Assembly: GCA_023258935.1 (NCBI GenBank)
Contig: JAHFRG010000003.1
Location: forward strand, 1 to 33,232
Length of the DNA stretch: 33,232 nt
From: Betaproteobacteria bacterium
GTDB lineage: Bacteria > Pseudomonadota > Gammaproteobacteria > Burkholderiales > JAHFRG01
Direction of reading: 5' to 3'
Shown piece after piece: positions 1 through 7,243 of this stretch; positions within the stretch are counted from its first letter, which is position 1, and the number at the start of each line of letters is the position of its first letter. The notes below the pieces were generated by a model, which saw only the letters and a list, made by a program, of their open reading frames with translations, did not search any database and was not told where the DNA came from. The position numbers were made by a program, and so were the translations under genes.

Positions 1-57
1 TTTGACAATCCCAATATCAAAGGCCAGTGCGGGTGCGGCGAGAGCTTTAGTGTTTAA
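1..57 (+). CDS. IscA/SufA-type A-type carrier, C-terminal fragment
   Basis: The first 19 codons of the window read as an open frame ending in TAA at 55-57. The peptide ends NPNIKGQCGCGESFSV. The CGCGESF ending with its C-x-C pair is the hallmark C-terminus of HesB/IscA/SufA/ErpA A-type iron-sulfur carriers, whose conserved cysteines bind iron or a cluster for delivery to apoproteins. The rest of the gene lies outside the window. It sits 142 bp upstream of sufB on the same strand, so a SufA role is plausible, but IscA or ErpA cannot be excluded from 18 residues. Confidence 0.8.
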   Translation, partial: FDNPNIKGQCGCGESFSV

Positions 58-83
58 CGCATCCATCGCTTGAAGTGGCCCCG

Positions 84-107
84 CATTTACAAGTCTCGTG
101 GTAAATG
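84..107 (+). other. Short inverted repeat after the A-type carrier gene
   Basis: CATTTAC (84-90) and GTAAATG (101-107) form a perfect 7-bp inverted repeat with a 10-nt loop. It lies between the A-type carrier stop codon and the first IscR-like site. No T-tract follows, so it is not a standard intrinsic terminator. It may be a weak hairpin or an operator half. Confidence 0.25.
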
Positions 108-108
108 T

Positions 109-133
109 ATAGTTGACTAAATTGCTCGGGTAT
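109..133 (+). promoter_or_regulatory. IscR type-1-like operator, site 1
   Basis: This 25-bp site starts ATAGTTGACTAAATT and ends GGGTAT. By my alignment it matches the E. coli IscR type 1 consensus (ATASYYGACTRWWWYAGTC followed by RRSTAT) at 23 of 25 positions. Type 1 sites bind the [2Fe-2S] form of IscR, which represses Fe-S assembly genes when clusters are sufficient. The site covers the -35 element of the proposed sufB promoter, which fits repression. The iscR gene itself is not in the window. Confidence 0.7.
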
Positions 134-141
134 CTTAAACT
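113..141 (+). promoter_or_regulatory. Putative sigma70 promoter of the suf operon
   Basis: TTGACT (113-118) is a good -35 and TAAACT (136-141) a fair -10 (4 of 6), with a 17-bp spacer. The -35 lies inside IscR-like site 1 and site 2 begins just after the -10, so bound IscR would block polymerase. Transcription would start around 148-150, giving a 5' UTR of about 50 nt before sufB. Confidence 0.5.
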
Positions 142-145
142 GTTA

Positions 146-170
146 ATAGTTGAGTAATTAACTCGGGAAT
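146..170 (+). promoter_or_regulatory. IscR type-1-like operator, site 2
   Basis: This second 25-bp element, starting ATAGTTGAGTAATTAACTC, is identical to site 1 at 20 of 25 positions. It matches the IscR type 1 consensus at 21 of 25. The two sites are direct copies 37 bp apart, about 3.5 helical turns. E. coli iscR is likewise controlled by tandem type 1 sites. Site 2 is weaker than site 1 and lies over the expected start of transcription. Confidence 0.6.
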
Positions 171-199
171 AAAGAGGCTCAAAATCAGGAACTAAGTCA

Positions 200-1636
200 A
201 TGAGTGCCATGCTTGAAACGCTGGTTAACCAGCCTTATAAACACGGATTTGTGACCCCCATTGAGGAGGATGTCATCCCCAAGGGATTGAGCGAAGGCGT
301 GATCCGGGTGATTTCAAAGAAAAAGAATGAACCGGAGTGGATGCTGGAATTCAGGCTTAATGCCTACCGCCACTGGCTCACCATGCACGAGCCATGCTGG
401 GCTAATGTACGCTATCCGAAAATCGACTTTCAGGAAATTATTTATTACGCAGCGCCCAAGCCCAAGAAAAAACTCTCGAGCATGGATGAAGTTGATCCCG
501 AACTACTGCGTACGTTTGAGAAACTGGGTGTGCCGCTGCACGAACAGAAGGCGCTTGCCGGCGTCGCAGTGGATATAGTGTTCGACAGTGTTTCTGTCAC
601 TACCACCTATAAGAAAAAGCTCGCCGAGCTCGGCATCGTTTTCTGTTCCTTCTCGGAAGCGGTGCAGGAGCATCCGGAGCTAGTGAAGAAATATCTCGGC
701 AGCGTGGTGCCACCGACTGACAATTTCTTCGCTTCGCTCAATTCAGCGGTGTTCACTGACGGCTCGTTTTGCTATATCCCGAAAGGCACTAAATGCCCGA
801 TGGATTTGAGCACTTATTTCCGCATCAATACCCAGGATTCAGGTCAGTTTGAGCGTACGCTCATCATCGCCGAGGAAGGAGCATCGGTTTCCTACCTCGA
901 AGGCTGCACCGCGCCGAAATTCGACACCAACCAGCTGCACGCCGCAGTGGTGGAATTGATTGCGCTGGATAACGCGGAGATTAAATATTCAACGGTGCAG
1001 AACTGGTACGCGGGAGATGAAAACGGCGTAGGCGGCATTTACAACTTCGTGACCAAGCGCGGCCTGTGCAAGGGCGTTAATTCGAAAATTTCCTGGACGC
1101 AGGTGGAAACCGGCTCGGCGATCACCTGGAAATATCCGTCGTGCGTTTTGCTTGGTGACAATTCCATCGGCGAGTTTTATTCGGTGGCGCTTACCAACCA
1201 CATGCAGCAAGCCGATACCGGGACCAAGATGACGCATATCGGCAAAAACACCCGCAGCCGCATTATCAGCAAAGGCATTTCCGCCGGTCGTGCCAACAAC
1301 AGCTACCGCGGCCAGGTGAAAATCGGCCCGCGTGCGCAAAACGCGCGCAACTACTCGCAGTGCGACTCAATGCTGCTTGGCAGCTCCTGCAGCGCCAATA
1401 CTTTCCCTTATATTGATGTGCAGAACAATACCGGGAAGGTGGAGCACGAGGCTTCTACTTCCAAGATCGGCGAAGACCAGCTGTTTTATTTTGCTCAGAG
1501 AGGCATCGGCGCGGAAGCAGCGGTCTCGATGATCATCAACGGTTTTTGCAAAGATGTGTTCAACCAGTTGCCCATGGAGTTCGCCGTCGAGGCCACTAAA
1601 TTACTCGGCCTTAAACTGGAAGGAAGCGTGGGATGA
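200..1636 (+). CDS. sufB: Fe-S cluster assembly scaffold subunit SufB
   Basis: SufB is the main scaffold subunit of the SufBC2D complex, where a nascent Fe-S cluster is built in the cytoplasm from SufS-derived sulfur. The 478-residue product is slightly shorter than E. coli SufB (495). The motif YSQCDSMLLG places Cys388 at the position of E. coli Cys405, and VEHEAST places Glu417 at the position of Glu434; both are needed for cluster formation at the SufB-SufD interface. The ATG at 200 has an AGGA ribosome site at 187-190; a second ATG lies three codons later. The stop overlaps the sufC start by 4 bp (ATGA), indicating translational coupling. IscR-like sites upstream suggest Fe-S-status control. 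Confidence 0.97.
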   Translation: MSAMLETLVNQPYKHGFVTPIEEDVIPKGLSEGVIRVISKKKNEPEWMLEFRLNAYRHWLTMHEPCWANVRYPKIDFQEIIYYAAPKPKKKLSSMDEVDPELLRTFEKLGVPLHEQKALAGVAVDIVFDSVSVTTTYKKKLAELGIVFCSFSEAVQEHPELVKKYLGSVVPPTDNFFASLNSAVFTDGSFCYIPKGTKCPMDLSTYFRINTQDSGQFERTLIIAEEGASVSYLEGCTAPKFDTNQLHAAVVELIALDNAEIKYSTVQNWYAGDENGVGGIYNFVTKRGLCKGVNSKISWTQVETGSAITWKYPSCVLLGDNSIGEFYSVALTNHMQQADTGTKMTHIGKNTRSRIISKGISAGRANNSYRGQVKIGPRAQNARNYSQCDSMLLGSSCSANTFPYIDVQNNTGKVEHEASTSKIGEDQLFYFAQRGIGAEAAVSMIINGFCKDVFNQLPMEFAVEATKLLGLKLEGSVG

Positions 1637-2418
1637 ATAACAAGAACATATTGCTTGAAGTTCGCAATCTGTCGGCCGAAGTCGCAGGCATAGAAATTCT
1701 CAAGGGCATCAATCTCGTCGTGAAAGTGGGCGAAGTGCACGCCCTCATGGGGCCGAATGGCTCGGGCAAAAGCACGTTTGCCAAGGTACTGGCGGGGCAT
1801 ATCGATTACACCGTGACCGGTGGTGAAGTGCTGTACCAGGGAAAAAATCTTCTGGAAATGGCCCCGGAAGAACGCTCGCGCGCCGGGGTTTTTCTCGCAT
1901 TCCAGTATCCGATAGAAATTCCAGGAGTGAGCAACAGCGCTTTCCTGCGCCTGGCTTATAACACGTTGCAGGCAGCGCGCGGGAGGGAAGAACTCGACCC
2001 TCTGGAATTCGACGATTTTATACGTGAGAAAATCAAGCTTGTCGAAATGGACCCGAGCTTTCTCGACCGCAGCGTGAACCAAGGTTTTTCCGGTGGTGAG
2101 AAAAAACGCAACGAGATCGTGCAAATGGCGGTGCTCGAGCCCAAGCTCGCAGTGCTCGATGAAACCGATTCCGGACTGGATATTGACGCCTTGAAAGTCG
2201 TTGCGAACGGCGTGAATCACCTGATCAGGCCGGATAACGCCATTATTCTGGTAACGCATTACCAGCGCCTGCTCAACTATATCGTGCCTGACTACGTGCA
2301 CGTCATAGAGGGCGGGCAGATCGTCAAGACCGGAGGCAAGGAACTTGCGTTGGAGCTTGAGAAGCGCGGCTACGACTGGGTACGCGCCGAATTCGATGCG
2401 GCAAGAGCCGCTGCTTGA
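1633..2418 (+). CDS. sufC: Fe-S assembly ATPase SufC
   Basis: SufC is the ABC-type ATPase of SufBC2D, driving the conformational change that exposes the cluster assembly site. The 261-residue protein has Walker A GPNGSGKS (40-47), the signature FSGGEKKRNE (152-161), Walker B LAVLDETDSGLD (172-183, catalytic Glu177) and the H-loop His209. No membrane segments are present, as expected for this soluble relative of transporter ATPases. The ATG overlaps the sufB stop by 4 bp. Confidence 0.97.
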   Translation: MNNKNILLEVRNLSAEVAGIEILKGINLVVKVGEVHALMGPNGSGKSTFAKVLAGHIDYTVTGGEVLYQGKNLLEMAPEERSRAGVFLAFQYPIEIPGVSNSAFLRLAYNTLQAARGREELDPLEFDDFIREKIKLVEMDPSFLDRSVNQGFSGGEKKRNEIVQMAVLEPKLAVLDETDSGLDIDALKVVANGVNHLIRPDNAIILVTHYQRLLNYIVPDYVHVIEGGQIVKTGGKELALELEKRGYDWVRAEFDAARAAA

Positions 2419-2426
2419 GAGCGGCC

Positions 2427-3746
2427 ATGGAACTTGTCAACACCGGCGCGAAAGACCGCTATCTCGAAAACCTGCTGCGCGGACAACCTCCGGCCGGCTC
2501 TCATGGCTGGTTGAATCAAATTCGCGCCGCCGCTACAGAACGCGCCAATGCGCTCACCGTTCCGACCACCCGCGACGAAGAGTGGCGCTTTACCGATCCT
2601 TCGCCGCTGCTGAAATTCTCTTTCCAGCCAGCACGCGGAGCGCAACGTCTTGCGCAAGCCGACATTCAGCGCTTTGTGATACCCGAAGCCTCCTCGGACC
2701 GTCTGGTTTTCATTGACGGCATATATGCAGCGGAGCTATCCACGCACTGCGGTAACGAGCACGGGATCCTGGTAACCAGCCTTGCGCAAGGTTTGTCGTC
2801 GCACGGCGAAATTTTGCAGCAGCATCTCGCGCGAAATGCCGATTTTGACAATGACGTGTTTTGCGCGCTTAACACCAGCTTTCTGCGCGATGGCGCTCTG
2901 GTAATCATCAACAAGAATGTCGCTTATCCCGCCCCCATCCATTTGCTGTTTATCGCGACCAAGCCGGAAACGGCAGTTTATCCGCGCTCTCTGGTAGTGG
3001 CCGGGCCGGGAAGCAGGTGCGCGTTGATCGAAGAATACATAAGTCTTGCAGAGAACGTTTATTTCAATAACGCGGTGACCGAGGTCGTCGTCGGCGAAAA
3101 CGCACGCGTGCAGCATACCAAGCTGCAGCAGGAAAGCCGCGCAGCCTTTCATATTGCGAATTGCGCGGTGGCGCTGGCGCGTGAAGCAAATTATATTTCC
3201 GATACGGTCACTTTGGGCGCGCGCTTTTCGCGCCATAACCTGCATGTATTGCAGACTGCCGAAGGCACGCACTGCGTCCTCGACGGTCTTGCTCTGATTT
3301 CAGGCCGTCAGCTCGCGGATACACACACTTATATGGACCACGCCAAACCCGGCGGTAACAGCCGGCAATTGCATAAATGCATCGTGGACGATGCGGCGCA
3401 CGCGGTATTCAGCGGCAAGGTGTTGGTGCGCGAAGGTGCGCAGCTCACCGACTCTGCGCAATCCAGCCGCAATCTGCTGCTTTCAGACAAAGCGCATGTG
3501 GACACCAAGCCGCAGCTGGAAATCTTCGCAGACGATGTGAAATGCGCTCACGGCGCAACAGTGGGGCAGCTTGACGCAGAGGAAGTGTTTTATCTGAGGA
3601 GCCGCGGACTGGACGACCAGGGCGCGCGCAGCCTGTTGACGTACGCTTTTGCCGCAGAGATCATAGACAAAATTCCGGTGGCCTCGCTGGCGAGGCAGTT
3701 GCGGCACACGGTGATGGAAAAAACGCAGTTAAGAGAGAGTACATGA
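2427..3746 (+). CDS. sufD: Fe-S cluster assembly protein SufD
   Basis: SufD is the SufB paralogue that pairs with it in SufBC2D. Its C-terminal beta-helix half is recognisable, and DDVKCAHGAT places a histidine (His375 from the ATG used here) at the position of E. coli SufD His360, implicated in cluster assembly with SufB. I chose the ATG at 2427 (439 aa), preceded by GAGAG at 2417-2421. A TTG at 2415 overlapping the sufC stop would add four residues. The C-terminus overlaps sufS by 4 bp. The N-terminal half is less conserved, as usual for this family. Confidence 0.95.
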   Translation: MELVNTGAKDRYLENLLRGQPPAGSHGWLNQIRAAATERANALTVPTTRDEEWRFTDPSPLLKFSFQPARGAQRLAQADIQRFVIPEASSDRLVFIDGIYAAELSTHCGNEHGILVTSLAQGLSSHGEILQQHLARNADFDNDVFCALNTSFLRDGALVIINKNVAYPAPIHLLFIATKPETAVYPRSLVVAGPGSRCALIEEYISLAENVYFNNAVTEVVVGENARVQHTKLQQESRAAFHIANCAVALAREANYISDTVTLGARFSRHNLHVLQTAEGTHCVLDGLALISGRQLADTHTYMDHAKPGGNSRQLHKCIVDDAAHAVFSGKVLVREGAQLTDSAQSSRNLLLSDKAHVDTKPQLEIFADDVKCAHGATVGQLDAEEVFYLRSRGLDDQGARSLLTYAFAAEIIDKIPVASLARQLRHTVMEKTQLREST

Positions 3747-5005
3747 ACAAGGCCACCTCTGTTCGCAGCCAAAAAAACGTCACCGACTTGCTGGATGTGG
3801 CGCGCATACGTGCGGATTTCCCGATTCTTGCGCGGCATATCAACGGCAAGCCGCTGGTGTATTTGGACAATGCCGCGAGCAGCCAGATGCCGCAACCCGT
3901 GATCGACCGGTTGGTGCGGTATCAGACCCAGGAGCACGCCAATATTCATCGTGCGGTGCATACCTTGAGCGAGCACGCCACTGCAGAGTTCGAAGAAGCA
4001 CGGCGCAAGGCGCAGCGCTTCATCAACGCCAAGGACGAGCACGAAATCATTTTCACGAGCGGCACCACCGAGAGCATCAATCTGGTGATGCACGGCTATG
4101 GCCGCGCTTTCATCAAGGCCGGCGACGAAGTTATCGTAACCGGGCTTGAGCACCATTCCAACATTGTGCCGTGGCAAATGTTGTGCCAGGAAAAAGGTGC
4201 AAAACTGCGCGTCGCGCCCATCAACGACGCCGGCGAGATTCTGCTTGATGAATACCAAAAGCTCTTTAACGATCGCACCAAGTTCGTAGCGCTTTCGCAT
4301 GTCTCGAATGCGCTGGGCACGGTGAACCCGGTGAGCGAGATGATTGCCACCGCGCACCAATGGGACGTTCCGGTGCTGCTCGACGGTGCGCAGGCGGCGC
4401 CGCATCTCAGGCTCGATGTGCAGGCGCTCGATTGCGATTTTTACGCTTTTTCCGGACATAAAATATGCGGGCCTACCGGCATCGGCGTGCTTTACGGCAA
4501 GCGTGCGCTATTGGAAAAAATGCAGCCTTTCAAGGGTGGCGGCGACATGATATTAAGCGTCACCTTCGAAAAAACGATTTACAACACCATTCCCTATAAA
4601 TTTGAGGCGGGGACGCCGCCGATCGCTGCAGCCATCGGCATGGGTTCGGCCATGGATTATCTGAACGGCATCGGCCTCGAGCGCATCGGCGCGCATGAAA
4701 CCGACCTTCTCAACTATGCGACGCAACAGGTCGGCGCGATTAAGGGCGTGAGGATCATCGGCACCGCAAGGCACAAAGCAGCAGTGCTGTCATTCCTGGT
4801 TGAGGGCGTGCATCCGCACGACGTGGGCACGATATTGAATGAAGACGGGATTGCGATTCGCACCGGCCATCATTGCGCGCAGCCGGTAATGCAGCGTTTT
4901 GGCGTGCCGGCTACTGCACGAGCTTCGTTCGCTTTTTACAATACGCTGGAAGAAGTCGATGTGCTGACGGAAGGCATCAGGAAAGTACAGAGGATGTTCG
5001 GCTGA
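3743..5005 (+). CDS. sufS: Group II cysteine desulfurase SufS
   Basis: SufS is a PLP enzyme that removes sulfur from L-cysteine and holds it as a persulfide for Fe-S assembly. The 420-residue protein carries the PLP lysine in FSGHKICGPTG (Lys240), the cofactor aspartate in LLDGAQAAPH and the catalytic cysteine in RTGHHCAQP (Cys378). The short segment around that cysteine is the group II (SufS) arrangement rather than the IscS one. GAGAGAG precedes the ATG, which overlaps sufD by 4 bp. About 14 extra N-terminal residues compared with E. coli SufS (406) may reflect a slightly later true start. Confidence 0.96.
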   Translation: MNKATSVRSQKNVTDLLDVARIRADFPILARHINGKPLVYLDNAASSQMPQPVIDRLVRYQTQEHANIHRAVHTLSEHATAEFEEARRKAQRFINAKDEHEIIFTSGTTESINLVMHGYGRAFIKAGDEVIVTGLEHHSNIVPWQMLCQEKGAKLRVAPINDAGEILLDEYQKLFNDRTKFVALSHVSNALGTVNPVSEMIATAHQWDVPVLLDGAQAAPHLRLDVQALDCDFYAFSGHKICGPTGIGVLYGKRALLEKMQPFKGGGDMILSVTFEKTIYNTIPYKFEAGTPPIAAAIGMGSAMDYLNGIGLERIGAHETDLLNYATQQVGAIKGVRIIGTARHKAAVLSFLVEGVHPHDVGTILNEDGIAIRTGHHCAQPVMQRFGVPATARASFAFYNTLEEVDVLTEGIRKVQRMFG

Positions 5006-5493
5006 TGAGCGATATAAAACAGTTATACCAGGAAGTCATCCTGGATCACAACAAGAAGCCGCGCAACTTCGGCGCGCTGGACAATCCCAGCCATAAGGCG
5101 GAAGGACTGAATCCGCTATGCGGGGATCATATTTTTCTTACGCTGCAGGTGCGGGACGACAAAGTTGAAGCTGTCGCTTTCCAGGGTGAAGGCTGCGCCA
5201 TTTGCAAGGCCTCTACTTCCATGATGACCACCAACGTCAAAGGGAAAACCGTGGAAGAGGCGGAGACGCTGGTGCAGGAATTCCGCGACATGGCGACCGG
5301 GAAGCTGAACGTGCAAAAGCAGCCCAATCATTTGGGACGGCTTGCGGTGTTTGAAGGGGTGAAAGATCTGCCCTCAAGAGTAAAATGTGCGATCCTTCCC
5401 TGGCATACCTTGCACGCGGCATTCAATTCGGTGGCGACCACCACTACTGAAAACGAAGAAGAGCCGATGAAATCCGCCGGCGTCACCATATAG
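5005..5493 (+). CDS. sufU: SufU-type Fe-S assembly protein
   Basis: This 162-residue IscU/NifU N-domain homologue has conserved Cys39 and Asp41 (NPLCGD), Cys64 (GEGCAICKAS) and Cys128 (VKCAILPWHTL). The long spacing between Cys64 and Cys128 and the CAILPWHTL ending are typical of zinc-binding SufU, which accepts persulfide from SufS, rather than of IscU. An extra Cys67 falls in the CAIC motif. An upstream in-frame start would add about 44 residues inside sufS and is rejected. The ATG at 5005 shares one base with the sufS stop (TGATG), so the two are coupled. SufU usually accompanies Gram-positive SUF systems; here it sits in a proteobacterial-type operon with no sufE visible. Confidence 0.93.
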   Translation: MSDIKQLYQEVILDHNKKPRNFGALDNPSHKAEGLNPLCGDHIFLTLQVRDDKVEAVAFQGEGCAICKASTSMMTTNVKGKTVEEAETLVQEFRDMATGKLNVQKQPNHLGRLAVFEGVKDLPSRVKCAILPWHTLHAAFNSVATTTTENEEEPMKSAGVTI

Positions 5494-5500
5494 ATGAATA

Positions 5501-5572
5501 GACATGATTCACAGGATTAAACCTAATGCATTGTCCTGTTAATTTTTTGAAATCTTGTTAATCCTGTCCATT
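5501..5572. repeat. Intergenic inverted/direct repeat element
   Basis: The 99-bp gap between the SufU-type and Nfu genes contains ACAGGATTAA (5511-5520) and its perfect complement TTAATCCTGT (5558-5567). A third related copy, TCCTGTTAATT, begins at 5534. The region is AT-rich, unlike its neighbours. It resembles short dispersed 'ACAGGATTAACAGGATT'-like palindromic elements that I recall from intergenic regions of other environmental bacteria. No T-tract makes it a clear terminator. Confidence 0.45.
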
Positions 5573-5592
5573 TGTATTTATAGAGATTCGCT

Positions 5593-6153
5593 ATGTCAAA
5601 GATATCGGAAATCGAAAGCACTCCTAATCCCAACGCGATGAAGTTCATCTTGAAAGAGCCGCTCACCTACGGAGTGACTCGCTCCTATGACAGCGCGGCG
5701 CATGCCAAGGGTGACCCGCTTGCTTCGGCGCTATTTGCGATTCCCCATGTCACCAATGTTTTTTATGTGGACCATTGGCTCACCGTAACTCAGGACGGCC
5801 AGGCCAACTGGCAGGAATTGCTGAAACAGCTTGCTGTGCCGATCCGCGCAGCCAGCGCCGAAACCCAGTTGCAGTCCCAAGTCGCGCCTGCGGAGAATGA
5901 AGCCGGTGTGGCCGTGAGCATCGAAGACACCTTGCGGCTGGCGCAGATTAACGAGCTTCTCGACCAGCAAATCAGGCCTTATCTCCAGAGCGATGGTGGG
6001 GATCTCAAAGTGCTGAAGCTGGAGGGCAATACTCTTACCATTCATTACCAGGGTGCGTGCGGAAGTTGCCCGACCTCGCTTGCCGGGACTTTGTCCGCGG
6101 TGGAAAATCTGGTGCGCACCATTGAGCCCGATCTCCAGCTGGTAGCGGTCTGA
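5593..6153 (+). CDS. Nfu-type Fe-S cluster carrier (Nfu-N plus NifU C-terminal domain)
   Basis: This 186-residue protein has two domains. Residues 1-85 are an Nfu N-terminal domain, with the typical ESTPNPNAMKFIL start. Residues 115-186 are a NifU-like C-terminal domain with the cluster-binding C-x2-C pair Cys156/Cys159 in GACGSCPTSLAG. Proteins of this type carry [4Fe-4S] clusters from the scaffold to target enzymes. A low-complexity linker (about 86-112) joins the domains, resembling mitochondrial NFU1 architecture more than E. coli NfuA, whose N-domain is a degenerate A-type carrier. It lies 99 bp after the SufU-type gene, with the repeat between, and its stop shares one base with the next start (TGATG). 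Confidence 0.92.
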   Translation: MSKISEIESTPNPNAMKFILKEPLTYGVTRSYDSAAHAKGDPLASALFAIPHVTNVFYVDHWLTVTQDGQANWQELLKQLAVPIRAASAETQLQSQVAPAENEAGVAVSIEDTLRLAQINELLDQQIRPYLQSDGGDLKVLKLEGNTLTIHYQGACGSCPTSLAGTLSAVENLVRTIEPDLQLVAV

Positions 6154-6473
6154 TGGCGGAATGGGTCACGGTGGCGCGGGTTGAAGAATTGTCGCCCGGG
6201 GAGTGGCGCGTGGTGGATGTGGAAGGCACACGCGTCGCAGTGTTTAATCTGCAGGGAAAATATTTCGCCATCGAAGACGTATGCACCCACGACGGCGGAA
6301 TATTGACCGGTGGCACGGTCGAGGGTGAGCAAATCATCTGCCCGCGCCACGGCGCGCGCTTTTCCATCAAGACCGGCGCAGCACTGACAGCGCCCGCATA
6401 TGAGCCCACGGCGACTTTTCCGGTCAGAGTTGAAGCGGGCGAAGTGCAAGTCAAAGACGAGCGTTGGGATTGA
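6153..6473 (+). CDS. Rieske-type [2Fe-2S] ferredoxin
   Basis: This 106-residue single-domain Rieske protein has both ligand boxes: Cys44-x-His46 (CTHDGG) and Cys63-x2-His66 (CPRHG). It matches the small ferredoxin components of non-heme iron oxygenase systems, with no transmembrane anchor or signal. Such ferredoxins often end suf operons, where they may supply electrons for cluster assembly; that role is inferred from context. The ATG overlaps the Nfu stop by one base. Confidence 0.92.
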   Translation: MAEWVTVARVEELSPGEWRVVDVEGTRVAVFNLQGKYFAIEDVCTHDGGILTGGTVEGEQIICPRHGARFSIKTGAALTAPAYEPTATFPVRVEAGEVQVKDERWD

Positions 6474-6495
6474 GAAGTGGTTTGGTAAATTAAAG

Positions 6496-7188
6496 ATGGA
6501 AAATGAATATCTGAATATTCTTTTGCGTTTGCTGCTGGCGCTTGTTGCCGGCGGCTTGATCGGGCTGGAACGCAGCTATCACGGCCGGCCGGCCGGATTC
6601 CGCACCCATACTTTGGTATGCCTGGCATCAACCTTGTTGATGCTGGTGGCGGTGTACGAGTCGCAGTGGTTTCCGACCGCTGCCATGGATACCGTGCGCA
6701 TAGACCCGACCCGCATGGCGCAGGGCATCATGACCGGAATGGGCTTTTTGGGAGCGGGCGTGATTATCAAGGAAGGTGCGTCGGTGCGAGGCCTCACCAC
6801 CGCAGCTTCTTTGTGGATTACCGCAGCCATCGGCGTTCTGGCAGGGGTGGGTTTTTACTTTCCCACCATCGTTGCGACGATATTTACGTTGAGCACCTTG
6901 TCCTTGTTCCGCTGGATCGAGGTCAAAATGCCGTCCCAGTTCTACGCCTATCACGTGGTGCGCTTCCCGCGTAATGCCGCCATGCCAGAGCCGGAACTGC
7001 GCGCGCTGATTGCGCAACATGGCTTCAGCATTGCCAACCTGAGTTACCGCTTGAATGGCGATGGCAAAATTTTTGAATACCGCATGACGATCCGCTCCCT
7101 GCGTAGGGACAATGCCCGGCGCCTGGCGGAGACATTGAATAAAATGCAATCCGTGCTGGAATTCCGCATTTCGCCCACAGGGGATTGA
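6496..7188 (+). CDS. MgtC/SapB family membrane protein
   Basis: This 230-residue protein has an N-terminal MgtC domain of about four membrane helices and a soluble ACT-like C-terminal domain. Family hallmarks are GGLIGLERSYHGRPAGFRTH, MGFLGAGVIIKEG and VRGLTTAASLWITAAIG. Salmonella MgtC helps survival at low Mg2+ and in macrophages by restraining the F-type ATP synthase; whether this environmental homologue does the same is unknown. A longer frame beginning inside the ferredoxin gene is rejected in favour of the ATG at 6496, 22 bp after the ferredoxin stop, though its ribosome site is weak (AAAG). It may be read through from the suf operon. Confidence 0.9.
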   Translation: MENEYLNILLRLLLALVAGGLIGLERSYHGRPAGFRTHTLVCLASTLLMLVAVYESQWFPTAAMDTVRIDPTRMAQGIMTGMGFLGAGVIIKEGASVRGLTTAASLWITAAIGVLAGVGFYFPTIVATIFTLSTLSLFRWIEVKMPSQFYAYHVVRFPRNAAMPEPELRALIAQHGFSIANLSYRLNGDGKIFEYRMTIRSLRRDNARRLAETLNKMQSVLEFRISPTGD

Positions 7189-7202
7189 CAAGCATCGCGG
7201 CA

Positions 7203-7241
7203 CGGCACTTGATAGCGCCGCCGCTGCACGCTATAGTGCCG
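7203..7241. repeat. Inverted repeat spanning the antiporter promoter
   Basis: CGGCACT-TG-ATAGCG (7203-7217) pairs with CGCTATAGTGCCG (7229-7241), giving a 13-bp stem with a 2-nt bulge. It follows the mgtC-like gene by 14 bp and could form a hairpin ending that transcript, although no T-tract follows. It encloses both promoter elements of the next transcript, so it could instead be an operator. Confidence 0.45.
7209..7237 (+). promoter_or_regulatory. Strong sigma70 promoter for the antiporter leader
   Basis: TTGATA (7209-7214, 5 of 6) and TATAGT (7232-7237, 5 of 6) are separated by 17 bp. The predicted start is near 7244, the first base of the conserved leader RNA structure. The antiporter gene therefore has its own promoter and a 5' UTR of about 180 nt. 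Confidence 0.7.
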
Positions 7242-7243
7242 TT

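Noticed and set aside
1495..2301. 268-residue minus-strand open frame opposite sufB/sufC
   Set aside because: It lies wholly opposite conserved genes, is rich in His/Arg/Phe as expected for antisense of GC-rich coding DNA, and has no recognisable motif.
3590..4459. 289-residue minus-strand open frame opposite sufD/sufS
   Set aside because: Antisense shadow of sufS and the sufD end; no domain or ribosome site.
4873..5004. 44-residue upstream extension of the SufU-type gene
   Set aside because: It would lie inside sufS in another frame; the ATG at 5005 gives the standard N-terminus.
6400..6495. 32-residue upstream extension of the MgtC-family gene
   Set aside because: It lies inside the ferredoxin gene and is basic and unconserved; the ATG at 6496 gives the usual family start.
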